Positions 12,498-20,194 of a stretch of DNA of 64,000 nt are shown here, one piece after another. Under the pieces are notes generated by a model that searched no databases, was not told the origin of the DNA, and worked only from the letters and a program-made list of their open reading frames with translations. Where the stretch lies: NCBI RefSeq assembly GCF_005503625.1, contig NZ_SCMX01000007.1, forward strand, positions 1-64,000. The letters are read 5' to 3'. How positions within the stretch are numbered: the first letter of the stretch is position 1; each line of letters starts with the position of its first letter. Source of the DNA: Cupriavidus sp. 2SB. GTDB lineage: Bacteria > Pseudomonadota > Gammaproteobacteria > Burkholderiales > Burkholderiaceae. Position numbers and translations under genes: made by a program.

Positions 12498-13309
12498 CCG
12501 ACGGCCTGCTTCAACTTCGTCTGGCCTGCGACCGCCAAGGCCGTACCCGATTGGTGGAGCGTAAGCAGCGCTACCCGTTGACCACCACCGCTGTGCTGCC
12601 GCTCGACGCCGGTCCGGGCGCTCTCATATATGTACAAAACGCGGCTGGATCGGTATTTGGCGGCGACCGTTTGCACCTCGACGTGGCGTTGGGTGACGGC
12701 GCTGAGCTTTGTCTGTCGACACCGTCCGCCACGCGACTGCAAGGGGATACCCTGTCGGTGCAGACCTCGCACATTTCAGTGGGGAAAGGGGCCTTTCTCG
12801 AATCCATTCCCGACATGCTGATACCGCATGCGCGCTCGATGCATAGACAGCACACCCTGGTCGAGCTTGCATCCGGTGGGCGGGCGATCATCGCCGACGC
12901 GCTGGCTCCAGGCCGTGTCGCGAGCGGCGAGCGTCACGCATATCAGTTGCTCGCGCTGCGCTTGCGGGTCTGCGTCGAAGGGTCTTCGATCCTCCATGAC
13001 GCCGCAACCTTTTGCCCTGATGAGGCGGATCCGTGGCTGGAGGGAGCACTTGGCAGGCAAGGCTATGTCGGGACGCTGTTCGCATTGACGCAGGAAGGTT
13101 GTGCGGCAGAACTCGCGGACAGGGTCCACGCCGGTATCGCAAGTGTGCAAGGAGTTTACGGTGGGGCCTCCCCATTGGCTTCTGGATATGGCGTCGTTGC
13201 CCGCTTGCTGGCCGACGACTCACCGCTATTGCGCCACGCAATGCAGCTCACGTGGGATCTCATGCGCCGCTGCCTGCTTGGCCGTCCAGCACCTCAACTG
13301 CGAAAGTAA
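12494..13309 (+). CDS. ureD: Urease accessory protein UreD (UreH)
   Basis: A 271-residue scaffold protein that binds the apo-enzyme and recruits UreF and UreG. Family features are [32 protein letters not shown] and [14 protein letters not shown]. The ATG overlaps the ureG stop (ATGA). Placing ureD between ureG and ureE differs from the common ureDABCEFG order. Confidence 0.9.
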   Translation: MTDGLLQLRLACDRQGRTRLVERKQRYPLTTTAVLPLDAGPGALIYVQNAAGSVFGGDRLHLDVALGDGAELCLSTPSATRLQGDTLSVQTSHISVGKGAFLESIPDMLIPHARSMHRQHTLVELASGGRAIIADALAPGRVASGERHAYQLLALRLRVCVEGSSILHDAATFCPDEADPWLEGALGRQGYVGTLFALTQEGCAAELADRVHAGIASVQGVYGGASPLASGYGVVARLLADDSPLLRHAMQLTWDLMRRCLLGRPAPQLRK

Positions 13310-13314
13310 CTCCA

Positions 13315-13884
13315 ATGATTGAACAACACTTTGACCCACCTATTGCAGCGCGAATCCTCGGCCGGGTGGGTGCGCCAGAGTTCGCTGGACGCTGGATCGA
13401 GCGAGTACCGGTACCCGCCGCGGATGCGGCACGCCGGCGCGTGCTGCTTCGCGGAGAGCACGGTACGGCCATCGCTGTGGATCTCCCCAAGCCAGCTTGG
13501 TTGTTTGATGGCGCGGTACTCCACGACAATGGCTGTCGCTTGCTTGTTGTCACCCGCCCACCGGAACCGGTCATGGTCATTGGGTTGGCACAACTCACAC
13601 CCGCCGATACGCTCCGCATCGGCCATGCGCTGGGCAATCGGCACAGCCCTTGCGAACTGTCTGAGGGCGAGATCATCGTCCCGGTCACTGACACGCCGGA
13701 ACTTGCCTCCCGACCCGTGTTGGCGCTGGGATTGGCCGGACTTCAGCTGCGTTTCGACCATCTGCCGTTTGCTGCCCAATGTCCACCGGCTTGCGGCGCA
13801 GCCGCACACGATCACCCGCCCCAACGATTGGATCACGGTTCGCATTTGCATCCGCATTCGACACATGCACGCCACGATGGATGA
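13315..13884 (+). CDS. ureE: Urease nickel metallochaperone UreE
   Basis: A 189-residue protein. The N-terminal peptide-binding half is followed by the metal-binding half (RIGHALGNRHSPCELSEGEI) and a His-rich tail (HDHPPQRLDHGSHLHPHS) typical of nickel storage. The ATG at 13315 lies 5 bp after the ureD stop. The 3' end overlaps ureF. Confidence 0.9.
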   Translation: MIEQHFDPPIAARILGRVGAPEFAGRWIERVPVPAADAARRRVLLRGEHGTAIAVDLPKPAWLFDGAVLHDNGCRLLVVTRPPEPVMVIGLAQLTPADTLRIGHALGNRHSPCELSEGEIIVPVTDTPELASRPVLALGLAGLQLRFDHLPFAAQCPPACGAAAHDHPPQRLDHGSHLHPHSTHARHDG

Positions 13885-14578
13885 GACTGCTGCAATGCGC
13901 ATGCTGACACTGATGCAGCTGTCGGACTCGGCACTACCCATTGGCCGTCATGCACATGCGATGGGCCTGGAAAGGCTCATTCGAGACGGACGCGTGCAGA
14001 CCCGCGAAACGCTGCGTGAGATGGTGGTCTCTGCGTTGATCCACGGGGCGGCTCGCTCCGATGGCACTGCGACCGCTCTCGCGCATGGCGCGGTGATGGC
14101 GCAGGACCTCGCCGCACTGCGCGGGGTAGACGCCAGGCTCGACCTGCTAAAGCAGACGCCCTCAGCGCAAGCCGCGTCCCGCCGCTGCGGCAGCCGCCTC
14201 GCGGCCATGGCTACCACCTTTGGAGCGCAGGCCCTGTTGACCGAATACGCCGCAGAGATCGCCGCCCAAAAGTCGCCTGGCCATCTCTCGGTAGTTTCCG
14301 GCGCTATTGCGGCCACTGCAGGTATCGATCGTGAACACGCAGTGCTGTGCGAAATGCGCGGAGTGGCATCCATGATTCTGTCGGCCGCGGTTCGTCTGGA
14401 CCTCCTCGCGTCTGCAGCCTGCCAGGGCATGCTGGCAGAACTGTCCCAGCACATCGTCAAAGCTACGCGAATCGCCTTGCGCACAGGTCTTGAGGAGATG
14501 TCGTGCAGCGCGGCCGCTGGGATTGAGGTTGCCGCCATGCGACATGCCCGCGACGACGCTCGGCTTTTTGCCAGCTGA
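13877..14578 (+). CDS. ureF: Urease accessory protein UreF
   Basis: A 233-residue helical protein that gates nickel and GTPase activity in the UreD-UreF-UreG complex. Signature segments are MQLSDSALPIGRHAHAMGLE at the N-terminus and a C-terminal helix with LEEMSCSAAAGIEVAAMRH. The ATG at 13877 overlaps ureE by 8 bp; an ATG at 13865 is also in frame. It completes the maturation set. Confidence 0.88.
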   Translation: MDETAAMRMLTLMQLSDSALPIGRHAHAMGLERLIRDGRVQTRETLREMVVSALIHGAARSDGTATALAHGAVMAQDLAALRGVDARLDLLKQTPSAQAASRRCGSRLAAMATTFGAQALLTEYAAEIAAQKSPGHLSVVSGAIAATAGIDREHAVLCEMRGVASMILSAAVRLDLLASAACQGMLAELSQHIVKATRIALRTGLEEMSCSAAAGIEVAAMRHARDDARLFAS

Positions 14579-14610
14579 TTCCTACAAACCCCCTTGAAGG
14601 CATTTCATAG

Positions 14611-16155
14611 ATGCAAAATGACCGGATGTTGCGCGTGGCTCTGGACTGGGCCGTGGACGAAATCGACCCACCCCGTTCTTTCGGCGGCTGGAACACTGGC
14701 CGCGTCGTGCAGCAAACGCACGAAAGCCTCGTCGAGGATGATTTCCATATGCCCCCCGGTTCAACCGGTGCGCCGACCCAAGTGGTGCCCAGGCTGGCCG
14801 AATCGGTGCAGCAATCGCCCGATGCCCGCCACTTCATCTTCAAACTTCGCAGAGACGTACGCTTTCACGACGGCGCCGAGCTGGATGCGGATGCCGTCGT
14901 CCTCAATTACCAGAGGATGTGCGATCCGGCCTCTCCCTATTACTCACATGTCGCTGCTGACTTCAATCGCGAAGGGGTAGGGCTCATCGACCACGTTCAC
15001 GCGCGGGACTCGATGACAGTCGAGTTTCGCTTGAGCGAACCATTCCCGGAATTTCTGCGTTACATGACGCAGGAAGACGCGCCCGGCTCGCAGGCACTTA
15101 TCAGCCCTAAGGCGATCCGAGAATTCGGACCGGATGGCTGCGCAGATCGCGCCCCAGGCACCGGGGCTTTTCGGTTCCATCGTCGATTTGAGACCGCGGG
15201 CGGATCGGCCGTGGAACTTCGACGCAACGCGGCGTATTGGGATGGCCCGCCGGCGATCGATGCCATCCAGTTCCTTCCAATTCCCGATCTGCAGGATCGC
15301 GTGCGGGCCCTGATGGAAGGCCAGGTGGACGTAGCCTACAGCCTCGAGGGCACCGATGTGGAGAACCTGCTGGCGCGCGGTTTTAACGTGCCTGCGTTTT
15401 CCCCTCCGTACCTTTGGTACTTGGTGTTCAACCAACGTGACCCATGGGTATCCGATGGCCGGGTACGCCAGGCCATTGCACATGCCATTGATCGGAAGTC
15501 GCTTTGTGACGCGCTCTTTCCAGGAACTGTACGCCCTGCAACCTCGGCGATTCCACCGGGTGCGCCAGCGCATGATGCGCATGCATTGGAACGCTATCCC
15601 TACGACCCTGATCTGGCGCGCGCCTTACTGGCAGCGGCTGGTGTTCCACAGGGCTTGGTCCTGCATGTCATTGGCGCACGCGCGGGCTCGGCGCAACTCG
15701 ATCCTGGAGCGATCTTCCAACGAATCGCACACGACCTCGCTGCGGTCGGGGTCCGACTGGAAGTCAGCTTGCAAGATGAATGGGTTGCCTATTGCAATCA
15801 ATGGCGGCAAGGCGCACCGATGGGCGTCGCAATGAGCGAGATGAGCTGGGCCATGTCGTGCGACGTGTGGTTATCTCAGGTCCTGCACAGCCGCAACATG
15901 TCCCCACGCGGGTTCAATGCCGGGTACCACCACGATCCTGTACTCGACACGATGCTGGATCAGGCGCGGAGTACCCTGTCATTTGAAGAGCGAAAATCGC
16001 TTTACCGCGCCGCTGATGCGCGCGTCATGGAGACCCTCCCCATCCTGCCCCTGGTCACCTCGGCAAGAGGGATGATCGCATGCTCGCCCCGTGTCACTGG
16101 CCTGACTACAGTGAACCAGTGCTGGCAAGACTTTCGGCGCGTACGGTTCACTTAA
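14611..16155 (+). CDS. Family-5 solute-binding-type protein without signal peptide
   Basis: A 514-residue SBP_bac_5 (peptide/nickel-binding) fold protein. Family segments include FKLRRDVRFHDGAELDADAVV, ELRRNAAYWDGPPAIDAI and FNQRDPWVSDGRVRQAIAHA. The N-terminus (MQNDRMLRVALDW) has no hydrophobic export signal, and GAAGG precedes this ATG, so a cytoplasmic product is likely. No cognate permease is adjacent. It lies between ureF and the AmiC-like gene and may sense or sequester nickel or the inducer. AmiC itself is a cytoplasmic binding protein, so a second such sensor is plausible. Confidence 0.75.
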   Translation: MQNDRMLRVALDWAVDEIDPPRSFGGWNTGRVVQQTHESLVEDDFHMPPGSTGAPTQVVPRLAESVQQSPDARHFIFKLRRDVRFHDGAELDADAVVLNYQRMCDPASPYYSHVAADFNREGVGLIDHVHARDSMTVEFRLSEPFPEFLRYMTQEDAPGSQALISPKAIREFGPDGCADRAPGTGAFRFHRRFETAGGSAVELRRNAAYWDGPPAIDAIQFLPIPDLQDRVRALMEGQVDVAYSLEGTDVENLLARGFNVPAFSPPYLWYLVFNQRDPWVSDGRVRQAIAHAIDRKSLCDALFPGTVRPATSAIPPGAPAHDAHALERYPYDPDLARALLAAAGVPQGLVLHVIGARAGSAQLDPGAIFQRIAHDLAAVGVRLEVSLQDEWVAYCNQWRQGAPMGVAMSEMSWAMSCDVWLSQVLHSRNMSPRGFNAGYHHDPVLDTMLDQARSTLSFEERKSLYRAADARVMETLPILPLVTSARGMIACSPRVTGLTTVNQCWQDFRRVRFT

Positions 16156-17331
16156 ATGACCGAAAGCATGCCGACCATGTCCCCTATCACGCACAACCCG
16201 GAGCCCTGGATCCTCGGCGTGCTCTATTCCCTCGATGGGCCGACTGCGATTTCCTCGCGCCAGCATGTGCAGGGAATCACGCTTGCTCTCCAAGAGATCA
16301 ACGCCCGCGGCGGTGTGCGTGGGCGCCTGCTGAATACCAAGGCCTATGACCCGGGATGCGATCTTGCCCTCTATCGTCAGTGCGTGGACCGACTGTTCAC
16401 CGAAGATGGCGTGGACGTGGTAATCGGATGCTGCACCTCACTGAGCCGCAAGGCTGTGCTGCCCACTTTCGAGCGGCGCAATGGTCTGCTCCTGTACCCG
16501 GACCTATATGAGGGATTCGAATATTCTCCCAACGTGATCTACGCCGGCGCTACCACCAACCAAAACACCCTTCCACTTGCTCGCTATCTGCTGCGAAGCG
16601 GGGCCCGCCGCTTCGTGCTTGTCGGCAGCGACTACATCTACCCGCGCGAGTCAAATCGCGTAATGCGCGATCTGGTCGAGCGCCAAGGGGGGGCCGTGCT
16701 CGACGAACTGTACCTCCCTCTACAGCCCGATGCGGCGCGCATGGCGCAGTTAGTGGAGCGTGTGGTTGAATTGAAGCCCGACATATTATTCAGTGCGCTG
16801 GTGGGCCAGTCGATCTGCGATCTTCTGCAGGCCTGCGCCAATGCAGGCATTGATGGCTCCATCCCGATTGTCAGCCACAACATCACCGAGGCGGAGATGC
16901 TCGCCTTGCCGAAGCCCCCAGTCGCCGGCCATATAACGTCGGCACCCTTCTTCGCAAGCCTCGACACTGCACCAAGTCAGCGCTTTGTGAACGGCTTCAG
17001 GCGCGCATTTGGTGCGCAGGCGCCGGTTTCCCAGATTGCCGCCGCAGCCTACAGCGTCGTCCATCTTTTTGCACGTGCTCTCGAGAAGTCTGGAGAGATG
17101 GATACCCAGTCCATCATCGACGCGATGCGAGGTGTGCCATTTGAGGCACCGCAGGGTCAGATGGTGGTCGACTACGACAACAATCACACCTGGATGACGC
17201 CGCGCATTGGCCGCTGGAATGGCCGCGACCAGTTCGACATACTCTGGCAGGCGAGCGAAGCCGCCCAACCCGACCCGTGGTTGGTGAGCTATGGTGGTGC
17301 CGAGACGCTTGCCGAAGCTCCGGGTCCGTGA
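16156..17331 (+). CDS. amiC: AmiC-like cytoplasmic amide/urea sensor
   Basis: A 391-residue type-I periplasmic-binding-fold protein without a signal peptide. It resembles AmiC of Pseudomonas: ILGVLYSLDGPTAISS, VVIGCCTSLSRKAVLP, LLYPDLYEGFEYSPNV and YAGATTNQN are characteristic of the AmiC/UrtA group. In the known system AmiC holds AmiR inactive and releases it when an amide binds. The start follows the preceding stop directly (TAAATG). The AmiR-like gene starts 25 bp downstream, so the pair is conserved. The ligand here is unknown. Confidence 0.88.
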   Translation: MTESMPTMSPITHNPEPWILGVLYSLDGPTAISSRQHVQGITLALQEINARGGVRGRLLNTKAYDPGCDLALYRQCVDRLFTEDGVDVVIGCCTSLSRKAVLPTFERRNGLLLYPDLYEGFEYSPNVIYAGATTNQNTLPLARYLLRSGARRFVLVGSDYIYPRESNRVMRDLVERQGGAVLDELYLPLQPDAARMAQLVERVVELKPDILFSALVGQSICDLLQACANAGIDGSIPIVSHNITEAEMLALPKPPVAGHITSAPFFASLDTAPSQRFVNGFRRAFGAQAPVSQIAAAAYSVVHLFARALEKSGEMDTQSIIDAMRGVPFEAPQGQMVVDYDNNHTWMTPRIGRWNGRDQFDILWQASEAAQPDPWLVSYGGAETLAEAPGP

Positions 17332-17356
17332 ACTCTGCTTCTTTAAATACATCGAC

Positions 17357-18001
17357 ATGAGCAATGATCCGATGCGCGAACTGCGCGGCTTGAATGTGAC
17401 GGTTTTGCATCCGCTGGACCGTGAGATCGAAGAATTGTTGCGCCATCTCAAGCGCATCGGGTGCCAGATCGACGCCTGCTGGCCGCCTCCGGCCAGTATT
17501 TCGGTATCGACCAGCGTTGTGTTCTTTGCAATCACCGCCGAAGGACCGCGTGTGACACTGCCACGATTCGTCAACCCCGCCCCGTGCTTGGTGGCCGTCG
17601 TCGACTACGAAAGCCCCAGTGCAGTCAAGAGCCTTCTCGAATCGGAAGCGCACTGCTTCATTACCAAACCCATCCGCCCCTCGGGCATTGTTTCCAGTCT
17701 GCTGCTGGCACGTTCGCTACACGGCTACCAATCCCGCCTACTCGCTAAGGTCAACAAGCTCGAAGAAACGCTGCGCAGTCGGCGCGAGATAGAGCGCGCG
17801 ACGCAAATTTTGATGGAGATGAAGCGCCTCGACGAAGATGCCGCATACCAGTTGATTCGAAGCCAGGCCACCTCGCAGCGCCTAGGGATGGGCGCTGTGG
17901 CACGCTCCATCATTACCGCACACAGGGTATTTGACAGCACGTCCACGGCAACCTCAGGCCCGAAGTTGGCACGGAAGGTGCTTGGACTAACACGGCGCTA
18001 G
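17357..18001 (+). CDS. amiR: AmiR-like ANTAR transcription antiterminator
   Basis: A 214-residue RNA-binding regulator. Residues about 1-120 form a pseudo-receiver without a usual phospho-acceptor Asp. A coiled coil (YQSRLLAKVNKLEETLRSRR) leads into an ANTAR domain at about 125-190 (IERATQILMEMKRLDEDAAY, QRLGMGAVARSII). ANTAR proteins bind tandem hexaloop hairpins and prevent leader termination. Two such leaders lie in this window, one upstream of its own operon and one directly after this gene. The ATG at 17357 is preferred to an in-frame GTG/TTG start inside the amiC-like gene. Confidence 0.88.
   Translation: MSNDPMRELRGLNVTVLHPLDREIEELLRHLKRIGCQIDACWPPPASISVSTSVVFFAITAEGPRVTLPRFVNPAPCLVAVVDYESPSAVKSLLESEAHCFITKPIRPSGIVSSLLLARSLHGYQSRLLAKVNKLEETLRSRREIERATQILMEMKRLDEDAAYQLIRSQATSQRLGMGAVARSIITAHRVFDSTSTATSGPKLARKVLGLTRR
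17967..17982 (+). promoter_or_regulatory. Sigma-54 promoter of the transporter operon
   Basis: TGGCACGGAAGGTGCT keeps GG and GC 12 bases apart and matches the consensus except one T in -12. It lies inside the 3' end of the amiR-like gene. Transcription would begin near 17993, just ahead of leader B. Confidence 0.8.
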
Positions 18002-18024
18002 CTTAGAGAGCGCTTTCATGCACC

Positions 18025-18106
18025 GCGGCAGGGCTGCCGCACTTCAGTTGGCTAGGAAGCCTTCGTTCAATTGCCATGCGGCAGGACGAAGGCTTTTTTG
18101 TTTTTG
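18025..18106 (+). promoter_or_regulatory. ANTAR-type attenuator leader B
   Basis: The first hairpin at 18025-18040 is identical to that of leader A (GCGGC-AGGGCT-GCCGC), and its 5' flank is shared (CATGCACC). Hairpin 2 is GGC/GCC at 18050-18061 with loop TAGGAA. It overlaps the terminator 5' arm AGCCTTCGT (18058-18066), which pairs perfectly with ACGAAGGCT (18086-18094) around an inner TGCC/GGCA stem. TTTTTGTTTTT follows. This is a stronger terminator than in leader A. Confidence 0.8.
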
Positions 18107-18132
18107 ACTTTCAAATCTCGATCGTGAGCCCT

Positions 18133-19323
18133 ATGCGCAAATCAACTCAATTGTTTACCGCGACGAGCATCCTCGCCGCATTTGCATTCGCGTCCGTGTC
18201 CCTGCTCGCCAGTCCCATCGCTGCGGCACAGCAAATGCCGCCTGTCGTGATTGGTACGGCGGTGGGCTTGAGCGGCGCAAACAGCGTCGTCGCTCCTTCT
18301 GTCGTACAGGCCACACAGCTCGCAATCGACGAAATCAACGCGGCAGGGGGAATTCTCGGACGCAAGGTGGTGCTTGAGGTTGCAGACGATGGCAGCGGTG
18401 CTGCAGGTGCCCAGAAAGCCTACGACTCGTTGCTGTTTCAAAAGAAGGTTGACGCTGTCATCTCCATGGAGACGAGTGCCGCACGCAACGCGGCACTCCC
18501 CATCGTCACCCGCGCCAAGAAGCCCTTTATCTACACCTCTTTCTACGAAGGCCGCTCCTGCAATAAGCACCTGTTCATCAACGCCTGGGTGCCGGAGCAG
18601 CAGGTTGCTTCAGTGGTCGACTACTTCAGCACAAAACTCAATACCAAGAGCTACTTCCTGATCGGAAGTGACTACGCCTTTGGCCGCGGCATGCTGGAGT
18701 TCACGCGCAAATACATTGCGTCGAAAGGACACAAGGTGGTTGGTGAAGAGTACTTGCCCATAGACGGCTCGGACTGGACAGCCATCATCAGTAAGCTCAA
18801 GGCCTCAGGCGCCGATGCCCTGATTAGCTCTACCTCAGGCGGGGCGCCCAACGTGACGCTCACCAAGCAGCTTCGGGCTGCCGGCGTCAGTCTTCCCTTC
18901 GGCAATCTGGCGGTGGATGAAGGCACCGCCAAGAGCATGGGCAGCGATGCCAAGGGTGTCTATACCGCGGGCTCCTACTACACCAGCATCGGCACGCCGC
19001 GCAACAAGAAATTTCTGTCCGCGATGAGCAAGCGCTTCGGACCGGATATGAAGACACCTAACGATCTCTCCACGCCTCAGTACGAAGCTGTTTGGGCGTA
19101 CAAACTCGCGGTTGAAAAGGCAGGCACTCTCGAGACCGACAAGGTCCTCAAGGCGCTCGGGGAAGTATCCGTCAACGGCCCACGCGGCGAGATCAAGATG
19201 GACCAGCAACACCACGCAGCGCTGACCATGTACATAGGCCAGGTGCAGGCTGACGGCAGCGTCAAGATCCTAGAGACCTTCCAGAACGTCGCTCCCGGTG
19301 CGCAGTGCCCGCAGCTGAAATAG
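18133..19323 (+). CDS. urtA: UrtA/AmiC-family periplasmic binding protein
   Basis: A 396-residue Peripla_BP_6 protein with a signal peptide (MRKSTQLFTATSILAAFAFA, cleavage near AAA-QQ). The core reads VVIGTAVGLSGANS, AIDEINAAGGILGRKV and FLIGSDYAFGRG. The ATG at 18133 is chosen because the signal peptide begins there; an upstream in-frame start lies within the leader terminator. It should feed substrate to the permeases that follow. Gene symbols in this operon are by analogy to the urea transporter; the true ligand may be another amide or urea derivative. Confidence 0.85.
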   Translation: MRKSTQLFTATSILAAFAFASVSLLASPIAAAQQMPPVVIGTAVGLSGANSVVAPSVVQATQLAIDEINAAGGILGRKVVLEVADDGSGAAGAQKAYDSLLFQKKVDAVISMETSAARNAALPIVTRAKKPFIYTSFYEGRSCNKHLFINAWVPEQQVASVVDYFSTKLNTKSYFLIGSDYAFGRGMLEFTRKYIASKGHKVVGEEYLPIDGSDWTAIISKLKASGADALISSTSGGAPNVTLTKQLRAAGVSLPFGNLAVDEGTAKSMGSDAKGVYTAGSYYTSIGTPRNKKFLSAMSKRFGPDMKTPNDLSTPQYEAVWAYKLAVEKAGTLETDKVLKALGEVSVNGPRGEIKMDQQHHAALTMYIGQVQADGSVKILETFQNVAPGAQCPQLK

Positions 19324-19353
19324 CGCCAACTAGACGAACCAGGAACTGATGCT

Positions 19354-20187
19354 ATGACCTTGGTGCTCGACATTCTGACCACCGCCGCCATCCTGTACGG
19401 CGTTTCGGCCGGCCTTCTGATCGTCTTCGGCGTCATGAAGATCATCAATTTCGCGCACGGTGCCTTCCTCACCGTGGGGGGATACGCCGCACTTCTGGTG
19501 ACCAATTTAGGATGGAACCCCTGGTGGTCCTTGCCGGTAGCATTCGCCATCGGGGGCTTCCTTGGAGCGTTGGTCGAGCGCCTGGTGATGAAGCCGCTTT
19601 ACCAACGCCCACTCGACGCCATCCTGGCGACCTGGGGATTGGCGATTGTTATGGGTCAATGCATCACCCTGGTCTTCGATCGTGGCGTGCAGTTCGTACA
19701 AAGTCCTCTCAGCGGCGCTTTTGACTTCGCCGGCGCTTCCTACTCGAGCTATAGGCTCTTGATGATTCCACTCTCGCTGGCAGTCGTCGGCGTGCTTGGC
19801 TGGATGATGAACGGATCTCGCCTGGGGCTCGTGACACGCGCAGTGATCATGAACGAAGACCTGGCCCGGGGACTTGGCATTAATACCAGCCTGGTGCGTC
19901 TGGCGACGTTCTCACTCGGTGCCGGACTCGCCGGTCTGGCTGGTTCCCTGATCACCCCGCTTTCCAGCGTCGACCCCAACATGGGCGTGCCTTGGCTTGT
20001 CAACGCCTTCATGATCGTGATGGTCTCTGGCGTTTCTCTGGTCAGTCTCGGCATCGCCTGTCTGGTACTCGGTGGCGCCCAAGTCTTGGTCAGCACCTGG
20101 GCCAATCCTATCTTGGGCGGGTTGACCATCGTAGTGCTTGCAGCGCTGATCCTTCGCGTGCGTCCGGAAGGCTTTGCACGAGGTTGA
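19354..20187 (+). CDS. urtB: Branched-chain/urea-type ABC permease 1 (UrtB/LivH-like)
   Basis: A 277-residue inner-membrane permease with many hydrophobic helices. Family signatures are GVMKIINFAHGAFLTVGGY, the loop TRAVIMNEDLARGLGINTS and GAGLAGLAGSLITPLSSVDP. It partners with the permease half of the next gene. It starts 30 bp after urtA-like. Confidence 0.85.
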   Translation: MTLVLDILTTAAILYGVSAGLLIVFGVMKIINFAHGAFLTVGGYAALLVTNLGWNPWWSLPVAFAIGGFLGALVERLVMKPLYQRPLDAILATWGLAIVMGQCITLVFDRGVQFVQSPLSGAFDFAGASYSSYRLLMIPLSLAVVGVLGWMMNGSRLGLVTRAVIMNEDLARGLGINTSLVRLATFSLGAGLAGLAGSLITPLSSVDPNMGVPWLVNAFMIVMVSGVSLVSLGIACLVLGGAQVLVSTWANPILGGLTIVVLAALILRVRPEGFARG

Positions 20188-20194
20188 AACACAC

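Noticed and set aside
13319-13876. N-terminal extension of the ureF frame
   Set aside because: It is antisense-quality sequence lying wholly inside ureE; true UreF begins at 13877.
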